In this document: positions 1 to 10,100 of the stretch, one piece after another
How the letters are laid out: each line of letters begins with the position of its first letter
Position numbering within the stretch: position 1 is the stretch's first letter
Made by a program: the position numbers and the translations under genes
Assembly: GCA_030638335.1 (NCBI GenBank)
Contig: DAOWET010000131.1
Coordinates: forward strand, 1-33,247
Length of the DNA stretch: 33,247 bases
Reading direction: 5' to 3'
Origin: Nitrospirota bacterium
GTDB lineage: Bacteria > Nitrospirota > Thermodesulfovibrionia > Thermodesulfovibrionales > JdFR-86
Notes under the pieces: generated by a model
The model's input: the letters and a program-made list of their open reading frames with translations, nothing else
Databases searched by the model: none
Told to the model about the DNA's origin: nothing

Positions 1-2
1 CG

Positions 3-473
3 ACCCCGCCGAACGTTGAAGCGGCCATCACCGGCGACCAACTGGGCACGGGCGACTATTTTTCTGACGTAACAGTCACTATAACTGCTAGCGACACCTG
101 CGGAAACGTTGCCCAGACGATTTATAACCTAGACGGAGCGTTTACACTGGTAAACGGAGGGTATGCCAGCCTGACAGTCTCAACAACCGGTAGCCATACC
201 GTCCTGTATAGCGCAAAAGACGGTTCAGGCAACCTTAGCCCTGAAGGCTCACTTGGCTTCACGATGTTCGCGGCTGATTCAGAAGGTGTAATCGCGCTGA
301 TCAGGAAACTCGTTGTTGATGGCCTGATAGCTCCGCAAATGGAAACCAGCCTCGTCTCTCAGGTCCAAAACGGAGCCTTGGGCGCATTCATCAACCATGT
401 GAGCGCTCAGGCCGGCAAGAAGATAGACGCGGCCATTGCAGTTGAACTTATCGAAATAGCAAGGGCGCTATAG
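3..473 (+). CDS. C-terminal part of a large secreted protein with Ig-like and FIMAH-like domains (5' truncated)
   Basis: The frame is open from the first complete codon of the window, so this is the last 156 residues of a longer protein whose start lies upstream. The first ~90 residues are Ser/Thr/Gly-rich and read like a bacterial Ig-like or OmpL47-type beta-sandwich (motifs D-T-C-G-N-V, T-V-L-Y-S-A-K-D-G-S-G-N). The last ~65 residues are helical and resemble the FIMAH domain found at the C-terminus of secreted surface proteins, with the signature A-F-I-N-H-V-x-A-Q-x-G-K-K-I followed by a final helix. The protein is probably exported and surface-attached; the role of the missing N-terminal part cannot be known. 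The next gene is 844 bases away and a hairpin follows the stop, so it is not in the cytochrome operon. FIMAH was assigned from pattern memory only. Confidence 0.75.
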   Translation, partial: TPPNVEAAITGDQLGTGDYFSDVTVTITASDTCGNVAQTIYNLDGAFTLVNGGYASLTVSTTGSHTVLYSAKDGSGNLSPEGSLGFTMFAADSEGVIALIRKLVVDGLIAPQMETSLVSQVQNGALGAFINHVSAQAGKKIDAAIAVELIEIARAL

Positions 474-495
474 CGTAGCATAGAGCCAAGATTTT

Positions 496-538
496 AAAGG
501 GCGGCGGCGAGATGCACCGGCCCTCCCCGCCGCCCTTT
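496..538 (+). terminator. Hairpin behind the truncated surface-protein gene
   Basis: A perfect 12-bp inverted repeat, AAAGGGCGGCGG (496-507) and CCGCCGCCCTTT (527-538), encloses a 19-base loop and begins 23 bases after the stop codon. It is very GC-rich but has no long T-run after it, so it is a Rho-independent terminator of the weak-tail type or an mRNA-stabilising 3' hairpin. Confidence 0.6.
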
Positions 539-721
539 CAGATGTAATGCTTATTTAACCTTGAATCCTGGCAGCTATCTCTGCGTCCAGTGCCATAACA
601 AGTAAAGAAGTCTCCCTCGTCTTTCACACTCCTGCAATAATATGGCTGACCTTGTCCGGAATACTAAATACGTGTGTCTAAAACCCCCTAAAAGCTTTTA
701 ATAATCATAGGGTTAAGTGCA

Positions 722-765
722 TAATTATTCAGCGAGGTGAATGAGGTGAATGAGGTGAATAATTA
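722..765. repeat. Three tandem GAGGTGAAT units inside a 9-bp inverted repeat
   Basis: GAGGTGAAT occurs three times without a gap at 734-742, 743-751 and 752-760. The block is bracketed by TAATTATTC (722-730) and GAATAATTA (757-765), a perfect inverted repeat whose right arm overlaps the end of the third unit. It could be a protein-binding array, a slipped-strand expansion, or the edge of a small non-autonomous element. The zinc-ribbon fragment begins directly after it. Confidence 0.55.
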
Positions 766-927
766 GCAAAAAAATGCCCGAATTGCGGCTCTGGAAAAAC
801 CAGGAAGAAAGGGCTTTTAAAGAGGGGCAGCCGGATCGAATCAGGCAAATCGACTGAGACAGAACTCATCCAGAGGTACTTGGCTGAACAAAGGTGGATA
901 TGTGAATTGTGGCTTAATCAGGCTTAA
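766..927 (+). pseudogene. Decayed zinc-ribbon fragment, possibly from a transposase
   Basis: This frame has no ATG and is bounded upstream by a stop at 760-762. It reads A-K-K-C-P-N-C-G-S-G-K-T-R-K-K-G near its start and ends R-W-I-C-E-L-W-L-N-Q-A. A C-P-x-C-G-S knuckle followed by basic residues is typical of the N-terminal zinc ribbon of IS1/IS-type transposases. The expected second C-x-x-C appears degraded (C-E-L-W). The fragment is about 50 codons and sits beside a tandem repeat and an inverted repeat, which fits an old insertion remnant. The similarity is short, so this could be chance. Confidence 0.25.
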
Positions 928-949
928 TTCCAAATGGGGGAGGTCTAAG

Positions 950-1081
950 ATGAGATTTCACCATTGCCGGCAAGCATGTCCGTTTACAAGTATAGAATAC
1001 ACTGCTATAGTAATAGACATGGAAACGAATATTTCAGGCAGGGAAATTCATGTTTTTTCCGACCTGTCATTACACCTATGA
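950..1081 (+). CDS. Doubtful 43-residue ORF with a good ribosome site
   Basis: ATG at 950 follows a purine-rich GGGGGAGG at about 934-941 with normal spacing, and the frame runs for 43 codons to TGA at 1079-1081. The peptide begins M-R-F-H-H-C-R-Q-A-C-P and has no signal peptide or membrane segment. The only argument for it is the ribosome site; the region is otherwise degenerate. It could equally be the shortened 5' end of a decayed gene. Confidence 0.2.
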   Translation: MRFHHCRQACPFTSIEYTAIVIDMETNISGREIHVFSDLSLHL

Positions 1082-1214
1082 GTATTCAGGTTCATATTAC
1101 TTTACCAATATGTGGACAATGGCATTCTTTTTGCAGTTATATATATGAGAGTAAAGGGTGGAATAGATATATAAACGTAACAAATGATGTGAATCAAGGG
1201 GTTATGAAACGCTG

Positions 1215-1275
1215 GCGAAATGAAATAGCGTCTTTTACCGCAAATTGCATAGGTGCTATGCGCCATTTCGCTATT
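1215..1275 (+). promoter_or_regulatory. Possible switch-like RNA structure in the leader of the beta-propeller gene
   Basis: The right-hand sequence CATTTCGCTATT (1264-1275) can pair either with GCGAAATG (1215-1222) or with AATAGCG (1224-1230). The two pairings share bases 1269-1271 and exclude each other. Between them lies a compact hairpin GCATAG-GTG-CTATGC (1247-1261). The structure ends about 32 bases before the AGGAGG ribosome site of the gene at 1318. It matches no riboswitch family that I recognise. Confidence 0.35.
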
Positions 1276-1317
1276 AATATACAAATATACCGTGTCGGAA
1301 ATATACAGGAGGCTGCC

Positions 1318-4152
1318 ATGAAACGCGCAATCTTGTTCGCGATAGTATTAATGGCTCTAGGTGTCAACCCGGCTTTTTCCGCGGTTTGCCCGGACATCCA
1401 GTATCTTGGGCAGTTTGGTGTTTCACAGGGTGAGGCCGATATAGCGCGCGCCGCGGCAGGAGAGGACCGCAAGGTCTATGTTGCCGACATATACGGCGGC
1501 ATGCTTAAAGTGTATCATTCCGACGGTACGTATATTCAGGGCAAGAGGTTCAAGGATATCATCAGCGTTGACGTATATGGCGACACGGTGTTCATTGGCA
1601 AGGGCAGAAAGACCAAAGGCGGGTTCAAGGGCGAGGTAGAGGTCTATGATTCCTCCCTCAAGTATCAGTTCAGCCTTGGCTCTGGCTGGGCCGAGTTCAA
1701 GTACCCGGCTGCGATGGCTTCCGACGGCACCAAGATATTCGTTGCTGACAAGCTTGCCGACGGGGTGAAGGTCTATAGCCTGATCAACGGCACCGCTCTT
1801 TTCTCCTTTGGCGGAAGAGGATACGCTGACAGCGATATCCCCAGGCCCTCCGACTTGGCAATCCACCCGGTCAACGGCAACCTCTATGTTTCAGACAGCG
1901 CTCTTTACCCGGATCCAAATCATGTTGCCAGCTGGCCCGATAACCCTGACTGGTGGGCATGGGGCTATGGGGCAGGCGCGCATGTGTTCAGCGCCGCGGA
2001 CGGCTCATTCATAAAGAAGCTCCCGATCACGCACGGTTATAGCGGCGCCCCCGGGCGGATGCAGGTCGCAAGCGGCATAGCCATCGATTCCCAGGGCCGT
2101 GTATACGTAACCGACGCAGGCGCGGGCACGGTAAAGGTATTGGATGATACGGACAACCTGATAATTGTGGAATACGAATTTGATGGAACAACACCAAAAA
2201 AGGACTGTAACGTTGCCACGACCAACGGCACTGTTTACCAGCACACACCTGACTTCACCACCGACGGCAGGTTCATTTACGCCTCAGTGGGAGGGGTTCG
2301 CACTTACAGCACAGAGGATTACGTGGGCATGACCACCTCTCCCTCAACCATGGATTACGCCTCACAGACCTGCGCGGCATCTCCATCAGGCCAGCCCCTT
2401 ACGGTATCCAACAACGGCCCGGGCACGATGAACTGGACAGCCTCCACGGACGCTGCCTGGCTTTCGGTGGGCAGTTCCTCGGGTACGATCGTGGGCACGG
2501 GTTCCGAGGACATCCTGGTAAGCGTTGACGAAAGCGGCCTTGACGTGGATACATACACAGGCAACGTGACCGTATCCTCAGAGGGGGGCACGGCGGTCAT
2601 ACAGGTAACCCTGGGCGTGTACGGTCCTCCTTCACTTGTGGTTACCCAGAACGGCGCTCCTTATGACTTCCTTGTAAACGGCAATAATTCTCCCGCATCC
2701 AAGCCATTGACGGTAAACATAGACGGCGACCAGACCGGGCTGATAGGCTGGAGCGCCTCCGCGGACGAGGCGTGGATCTCGGTGGCCCCGGCCTCCGGGC
2801 CCTCTGGTACTGATACCATTGGTTCTGTAAGCATAGATTCAGCAGCGCTGAGCGGGGTCTCAAGCGGCAACTACGCTGGCAACATTACTGTAAGCGCGGG
2901 TTGCGCCTTTATTGCTGACGTGACCGTGCCGGTGGGACTTGAATACTATGAAGGCGGCACTATAGAGGTTGTAACCAACGTGGCGACCTCGAACTATTCC
3001 ATATCAGGCCCCACGGGCTATTCCGGAAGCGGCCTGCTGAGCACTATATATGATGTATCGCCGGGAGAGTACACGATCACTTTCGACCCGGTCCAGGGCT
3101 ATTTAACGCCAGCCACTTACAGCCTGACCCTGAGCGGACAGGACACCATAACGTTTACCGGCAACTATACGGACCTCCGCGAGGCCAACAATATCATAGT
3201 AACCATGGGCGGGGCCGCGAAGTGGAGCATTAGCGACACCGGCAAGGTCTTCGACGGCGACGGGACCGCTCTTGATTCCTTCATTATAGAGAAGAAGTCG
3301 AGGGGCGAGACCCTTGGAGGCACCGTGGCCGCATCCGGCGACATAGACGGAGACGGTGTGGACGATATAGTTATTGCTGACGCTAACGGGGTTATCAGGG
3401 CTTTTAGAGGCGACGGCACCGCGATACCTGGCATCAGGCACTGGGGCTTCAAGGGCGTGGACAATATCGACATAGCCACTGGCGACCTTGACGGCGACGG
3501 CACGGATGAGATCATCGTTGGCTCAGGCACCGAAAGGGGAGACGAGGCGCTCGTAACGGCCTACAGCTACTCAGGCGGAGTGTTCGATACTACGGGTCTT
3601 TATTTCTTCGCATACACTGACCGCTTCGGCGTAAACGTCTCCACCGGTGACATCGACGGCGACGGGATGGACGAGATCCTGACCACCAGGGCCGGGACCG
3701 GTGGCAGGGAGGTATATATAAGGATATGGGAGATAGCTTCCGGCGCAGGGCCGTGGAGCGTCGTGTCCTCCAGCGAGATAGCCGCGGGCGTGAGCTTCGA
3801 GTCGGCTGATATCACGGCCGGCGATATAGACGCCGACGGGGTTGACGAGATACTGGTCACACGCCTTGAGGACCGCTCTGACAGTGCCTCGAGGATAGTC
3901 GCATTTGAGGCCGATGGCACGCAAGTTCTTGATTTTGAAGGGCCAGCCACCGGGATCATGATAGCCTCGGGCGACATCAACTCTGACGGGGCTGCCGAGG
4001 TGGTGGTCACCGAGGGGCAATCAAGCCTGAGTTCCACTACAATAAGGATATATGGCGCTGACGGCGTCTTCATAAATAAGTTCAAGGCATACACTAATGC
4101 GAACATATACGGCGCAACGGTTACGTTGGGCCAGACCGCGGGCCAGCAGTAA
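1318..4152 (+). CDS. Secreted beta-propeller protein with NHL-like, BACON, PEGA-like and FG-GAP repeats
   Basis: The start is the ATG at 1318, with AGGAGG six bases upstream and a clean signal peptide directly after it (M-K-R-A-I-L-F..., cleavage after A-F-S-A at about residue 22). The frame is open further upstream but that part has no signal peptide and no protein-like composition. The mature 944-residue protein has in order: NHL-like propeller repeats (about 25-340, with N-L-Y-V-S-D and R-V-Y-V-T-D-A-G blades), two BACON-type domains (about 342-435 and 440-540), a PEGA-like beta domain (about 543-618), and five FG-GAP repeats with Ca-binding D-x-D-x-D-G loops (near 674, 722, 778, 835 and 885, the last one degenerate). 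It has no heme motif and no C-terminal membrane anchor. It lies 15 bases upstream of the giant cytochrome and is probably co-translated with it. An extracellular adhesin or scaffold for the cytochromes is inferred; no enzymatic activity is suggested. Confidence 0.85.
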   Translation: MKRAILFAIVLMALGVNPAFSAVCPDIQYLGQFGVSQGEADIARAAAGEDRKVYVADIYGGMLKVYHSDGTYIQGKRFKDIISVDVYGDTVFIGKGRKTKGGFKGEVEVYDSSLKYQFSLGSGWAEFKYPAAMASDGTKIFVADKLADGVKVYSLINGTALFSFGGRGYADSDIPRPSDLAIHPVNGNLYVSDSALYPDPNHVASWPDNPDWWAWGYGAGAHVFSAADGSFIKKLPITHGYSGAPGRMQVASGIAIDSQGRVYVTDAGAGTVKVLDDTDNLIIVEYEFDGTTPKKDCNVATTNGTVYQHTPDFTTDGRFIYASVGGVRTYSTEDYVGMTTSPSTMDYASQTCAASPSGQPLTVSNNGPGTMNWTASTDAAWLSVGSSSGTIVGTGSEDILVSVDESGLDVDTYTGNVTVSSEGGTAVIQVTLGVYGPPSLVVTQNGAPYDFLVNGNNSPASKPLTVNIDGDQTGLIGWSASADEAWISVAPASGPSGTDTIGSVSIDSAALSGVSSGNYAGNITVSAGCAFIADVTVPVGLEYYEGGTIEVVTNVATSNYSISGPTGYSGSGLLSTIYDVSPGEYTITFDPVQGYLTPATYSLTLSGQDTITFTGNYTDLREANNIIVTMGGAAKWSISDTGKVFDGDGTALDSFIIEKKSRGETLGGTVAASGDIDGDGVDDIVIADANGVIRAFRGDGTAIPGIRHWGFKGVDNIDIATGDLDGDGTDEIIVGSGTERGDEALVTAYSYSGGVFDTTGLYFFAYTDRFGVNVSTGDIDGDGMDEILTTRAGTGGREVYIRIWEIASGAGPWSVVSSSEIAAGVSFESADITAGDIDADGVDEILVTRLEDRSDSASRIVAFEADGTQVLDFEGPATGIMIASGDINSDGAAEVVVTEGQSSLSSTTIRIYGADGVFINKFKAYTNANIYGATVTLGQTAGQQ

Positions 4153-4160
4153 GGAGGGGG
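4151..4160 (+). promoter_or_regulatory. Very strong ribosome binding site of the giant cytochrome
   Basis: AAGGAGGGGG immediately follows the preceding stop codon. It is placed for initiation at ATG 4168, while a TTG three bases earlier (4165) would also be in frame. The normal spacing and the codon favour ATG 4168. Confidence 0.7.
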
Positions 4161-4167
4161 TGATTTG

Positions 4168-7100
4168 ATGAGGCAGGCCAGGACAGGGATAATAGTAGGA
4201 ATTGCGGCGCTCTTTTTGGTGTTGACCGCATCCGCGGCGTTCGCTATTGACGCGCCGCATAACAACCTGACCAGTTGTCGTAACTGTCATGATTTACTTG
4301 CATCGGGTAGTTATACCACCGGTGGCCTAATTGACAACACCCCCGTCAATCAGGCCTGCCAAGAGTGTCACCGCACAGGAGGCGCGGCGGCCGATTTCTC
4401 AAAGGTGACCCACTCCTCCAGAACGACTGGCTCTGAATTATCCTACGGCCCCTGGGCCACGGACTGTATAGACTGCCACGACCCCCACAACCAGGAACAG
4501 ATATGGTTTCAGGAAAACAATGTATATGTGAACATGAAGGCGTATAACGGTACCGCTGACTCTGGCGCCTTATTGGAGACCGCAACCGTGACCGGCGTGG
4601 TGGCCAATGAAGTTTCTGTAACATTTGCAAATGCTGGTGGCTGGCCGACCGACCAGTGGGTCGGCTATACCCTTATAGATACTACGAGACCTCCTTCGTG
4701 GGGACTGTCTTACAAGATAGTCAATTCCACTGCTGGCCAATCTGCTGTTATAAACACTGTGCGCCCGATTTACGATGCCGGTCTCGGCTCTGTCGCCATT
4801 GCCTACGGCAAGATGATGCGTGGCGAGATGCGCACGGGCAGCCAGGTCGTGAACTCCAACGGCACTGTTCCAGGAGGCGACGGCTTTATAAACATCAACG
4901 TCTGGCGGCCAGTCAAGTTCTTCAATTCATCCGGCATATATTCTCCGGCCTGGAGCATAAACGCTCAGGACGCCGTCTGTGTGGTCTGCCACCTCAAGAC
5001 CGCGTCATTCAACATGGGTTACGCACAGTACGGCGAGGATTTTGATGGCATTGTGGAAGACTATGCCAACACCTGGCACAAGGACAATCCATCGGACGGG
5101 GCCACGAACTGCTGGACCACGAGCGGATGCCACGAGCTGCCCAAGGAAGGCTTTGACGCCGACTGCAGCGGCTGCCACGGCCAGCCCCCTTCGGATGCAA
5201 CGGTCGTAAATCAGACCTCATCGAACAACTACCCATGGTATTCGGGCATGGACGCGGGCGCGCACCAGGCACACGTTGCCAAAGGCAAGGGCACCTGCAC
5301 CTACTGCCACGATGGCGGTGGCGCGGAGGACCCTGAGCACAAGTTTGATGACCAGATCACGATGGGCTTCAGCAATGTGCTCAGCGGTGAAGCGACATTT
5401 GTTAACGGTCTCGCGTTTGCCAACTCCTCATGGATCGTTGAGTCTGGTGATGCAGGTACAACGATAGTTGATGATAGCAGTGATGTAAGGACCTGTACCG
5501 GCATCTACTGCCACAGCGACGGGGCGAGCCTTGCGAGCGCTTTCGCGCAGACCCCTGACTGGGACGGCGGCTCACTTAACTGCAACAGCTGTCACGCCTC
5601 GCCGATGATCGTCGACGCGCACGACAAGCACGCCTCGGGCGGTACGAACGACTACCAGTTCGACTGCTATGAGTGTCACGGTGACACCACGGACCAGGGC
5701 GACAACAGCACGGTCCCCGCGATCAAGAACGCCGCGCACGTAAACTTCGTAAAGACCATAGCATGGGGCAACGTATCCTCTGGTAGTGGTGCATACGACC
5801 TTGGGACGGCCAACTGCGACAATGTATACTGCCACGGCCCGACCGCGGCAGCGCTGGAAACGCCAAACTGGGACTCTTCTCTTTCCGACGAGTGCGCCAG
5901 CTGTCACGACAAGGCCGGAGCGACAATATCGAATCTGCCTGATGCACACGACGCGCATACGAACACCACTGGCAACTCCTATAACTGTACGGAATGTCAT
6001 GACACCGTACTGACGGACGATACAACCATTTCGGACTACTCATTACACGTAAACGGCTTGAACACAGTGGACGCCTCAGAGGGCTTTGCCGCAAACGCCT
6101 GCTCCACTACCATTTGTCACGGGCCTGCGGGCTCACCCACATGGGCAACGGACCTATCAGGCATTGACGACTGTACCAAGTGCCACGGTGTCCAGACCGC
6201 GGGCTCGGCCACAGAGATCCAGATGGCGCCGGGCGGCACGGGTCAGGACCTTGACGGTAACATATCCGCTGCTGATGCCAATGTAGGCGCGCACCTGGCA
6301 CACCTGAATGCATCAGCCGGCATATCCAACAACATTGACTGTGTTTCCTGCCACGACGTGCCTGCTACTCCGACCAGCGCAGGACATATTGATGCCTCAC
6401 GCCCTGCGGAAGTGCCTTTCAATAACGCGCTTTCCAATAATTCAGGAGCGCTTTCCCCTGCTTATAATGTGGGAACCAACAGTTGCGCAAACACATACTG
6501 TCATGGCAACAAAATGCCCTTCGGAACTTCACCGGGCGTTGGTAACACCCCGGTATGGGCTAATACGACCTACCTGGACACAGGGCCTGACCTGACCGGA
6601 GACTGTGACAAGTGTCACCTGAGTCCTCCAGACGTGCTCAGCTACCATAACGCAGACCAGTCACTCTCTGATTGCGATACCTGTCACCTGCATCTAGACG
6701 ACGATGGTACCTTCAACGACCCGAGCCTCCATATTGACGGGCTTGTTCAGGGGATAGCCTGTACGGGCTGCCACGGTCAGCCTCCTGAGAACGCTTTAAC
6801 CATGGTCAACACCGTTGCAACGCTTAAGCTGACCCAGAGGACTGAAGGTGATTTCGCTGCAACTGCATGGGGCCAGCACAGCTACCATGCAGTTGGAAAG
6901 GGATATATCTGCCAGACCTGCCACAACGGCGGTGGTTCAACTGGAAACGACCATATAACCTCGCCCTTTGGTAATGTGACCATGGGTTTCAGGATCAATG
7001 CGGTGGATGGCGGTACGTTTAACGCTCCAGCGATCGAAAACTCGACGGTCTACCGGCATTCACAGGGCCCGTCCACTACAGTTAATAACCTTGGGGCCAT

Positions 7101-10100
7101 CAGGGCCTGTTACTCCATCTACTGCCACAGCGACGGTGCGGGCGGCGTGCCCAACGCGCTTGCCAACTGGGATACAGGAGACGGCTCCCTCACGTCAGGC
7201 GACTGCAAAAATTGCCACGGCGATGCCACTGACCTGGTGGTGACCACCATGCACCCGACACACGTGGGTTCTTATGACTTCACCTGTTCGGAGTGCCACG
7301 CAGGTACAGTTGACGCGGATAAGGCCATACCAGCAGGCAAGATAGCAAACCACGTGAACTTCGGCGTGGACGTTATCTTCTCCAATGTAGCCGCAGGCGG
7401 CTCTTGGAGCGGTACTGCCACGAAGCAGTGCTCAAGCCTCTACTGCCACTCCGACGGACTGGGCGGCAACCCGAACACGAACCCGCCCGACTGGGACGCG
7501 GCGTTCCCAACCGACTGTATAGGTTGTCATGACAATGACAAGGACGCGGCCGGCGGCAACGTAATGAACAGCGGAAGCCATACCACACATATAAACAACG
7601 CGGCCTACGTGGGCCGCATACTTGAGTGTTACGACTGTCACGCGGCCACTATGGACATGGGAGACAACCAGGCCATAGGCTCTGGGAAGCTTGCCAAGCA
7701 CGTAGACGGCGCGATAGACAACCTGGTAGCGGTGGACGCCAGTGAGTGCAGCAACATCAGGTGCCACAGCGACGGTAACTACGGGGCCACGGTGAAGTAC
7801 AATGACGCAGGGGCCAACTGGGGCTCTCTGGATTACAAGTGCGGCAACTGTCACGGTGACGGCTCCACGGACCCGGAGCCTGCCTACGCCAACACTGGAG
7901 CGGCTATAGGCAACTACAACAGCCATGATAAGCACGTGGTTGCACTTACAGACTGTGCCAACTGCCACGATGACACCACCAGCGACGGGGAATCTGTGAC
8001 GACCACGGGGATACACGTGGACGGAGTGGTTAACGTGGCCATAGCCGGTGCATATGACGACAACGCCGACAAGTACGACAACTACACTTCGGGCACGAGG
8101 AAATGTACGAACCTGTATTGCCATAACACGGGCACGCCGGTATGGGGCAGCGCTTCGCTTGCCTGTAACGAGTGTCACGATGCTTCAAGCGAACTGCCTG
8201 GCAGCCACGCCAAGCACTACAACACGACGACAGTGGCCGCAGACTACACGGCGGGCAGGGTATCCAATACCACGGCATACGAGTTCAAGTGCGGTGTGTG
8301 CCACGACGACACTGTCCACGCAGGGGGTGAGGTAACGGCAGACAGTACCGCTGAAGTGCTGTTCAACGATACATACGCCGGGGCAAGCGCCTATAACAGC
8401 ATAGGAGGCACGCCAACGGCTGACGGCAACTTCAGCTGGACCAATACGGTATGTTCGTCCACCAAGTGCCACGACGACGGCACGGGTGGTGTCCCGAACA
8501 CGACGCCCATCTGGAACAGTGCGGCAATGGCTTGTGACAGCTGTCACAATGCATTGCCCATCACAAACGCGCACTCCAAGCACATAGCCGGTGGCACGGT
8601 TATGGCCAACGCGCTATGCGACACGTGTCATGAGGATACGGCGTCGGACATAACCAACTCCGCGCTTGAGGACTACGACTGGCACGTAAACGGCGTTATT
8701 AACGTGATAATGAACACCGCCGCGGGCGGCACGTTTGATGATGGTACAAACGTCTGCTCCACCAGCAACTGTCACGACGACGGCCTTGGCGGTGGTCCGA
8801 ACACAACGCCCGACTGGACATCAACGCTTCCTGCGGGCTGTATAGGTTGTCATAATAATGACAAGGACACAGCAAGCCCGATGATAACGGGCAGCCATGC
8901 CACGCACCTGGACAACTCTACGTACGTGGGCAGCGAGCTTGAGTGTTACGACTGTCACGCGGGCACGCTGGACATTGGTAACCGGGTCATAGGTTCAAGC
9001 AAGATCGGCAACCACGTAAACGGTACGATAGACAACCGTGTGGCGATGGACGGCACGGCGTGCAACAACATCAGGTGCCACAGCGACGGTAACTACGACG
9101 GCACGATACAGTACAACGACGCATGGGCCAACTGGGGCTCTCTGGACTACAAGTGCGGCAAATGTCACGGTGACGGCTCTACTGATCCGGAGCCTGGTTA
9201 CGCCAACGCACCGGCCTCCAGTGACGAGAACAGCCACGATGAGCACATGAGCGCGGGTACTGACTGTGCGAATTGCCACAGCGACACCACAGCAGATGGA
9301 TCCACGGTGTTTGCCAACAGCATCCACGTGGACGGTGTGGTGAACGTAGCCATTGCTGGAGCATACGATAGTAATGCCGACAAGTACGACAACTTCACCA
9401 AGGGCACGAATACCTGTACTAACGTGTACTGCCACAGCACGGGCCAGAACGCCTCTGGCGGCACGCCCCCTGTGTACAACTCGCCGGTATGGGGTATTGC
9501 ATCAAGCGCCCAGTGCGGCAAGTGCCACCTTGCAGACGGCGTGCAGGGCGATGCCTCCACGATGCAGACCCAGGCGCATAACGAGCACCTTGCTTACGGC
9601 GGCGTGAACATAGCATGTAACGACTGCCATGACGGTCTTGGCTCAGGCCAGGCAAACCACGCTGATCAGAACGTGAACCATGCCTTCCTTGCTGCCAACG
9701 CGGGCGCGAGCGCCGCATACTCTAATAGCGGTTTCGCAGCAGGAGACAGTTTATACGGAGAATGCTCAAGCGTGTACTGCCACGGTGACTTTACCGGTGG
9801 TAATGTTGTGAGCCCGAGATGGGACGATGCAACAGCAGCGTGTGGCACATGCCACGCCTCCTCGCCCACCTCAAACGCGCACGACGTGCACCTGGCGCTC
9901 ACGGGCGTGACCCTTACTTGTATTGACTGCCACGGGCACGAGGGAAGCAACACACACGTTGGCATGGTGGTCAACGGAATACTGAACTCCTCGGCCTGGT
10001 TCTTCAACAGTTCTTCCACTTATGGTGGTTCGGGCACATGGAGCGACGGCAAGGCAGACTCTGCAACCACGTCTACCTGCGCCACGGTAATGTGTCACAG

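Larger units (their letters stand above)
474..1317. other. 844-base region without a convincing gene
   Basis: This stretch holds the terminator hairpin at 496-538, a triple 9-bp repeat in an inverted repeat (722-765), a start-less zinc-ribbon-like fragment (766-927), a doubtful 43-codon ORF with a good ribosome site (950-1081), and a set of inverted repeats in the leader of the next gene (1215-1275). The composition from about 540 onward is clearly more AT-rich than the flanking genes. The frame of the next gene stays open back to 964, but that upstream part is not protein-like. Confidence 0.6.

Noticed and set aside
964-1317. In-frame N-terminal extension of 118 codons on the beta-propeller gene
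   Set aside because: It is AT-rich, rich in rare residues and lacks a ribosome site, while ATG 1318 has AGGAGG and a perfect signal peptide.
7432-8178. 248-codon minus-strand ORF, Val/Arg-rich, and similar ones at 8995-9435 and 10519-11340
   Set aside because: They mirror the repetitive cytochrome codons on the opposite strand and have no protein features.
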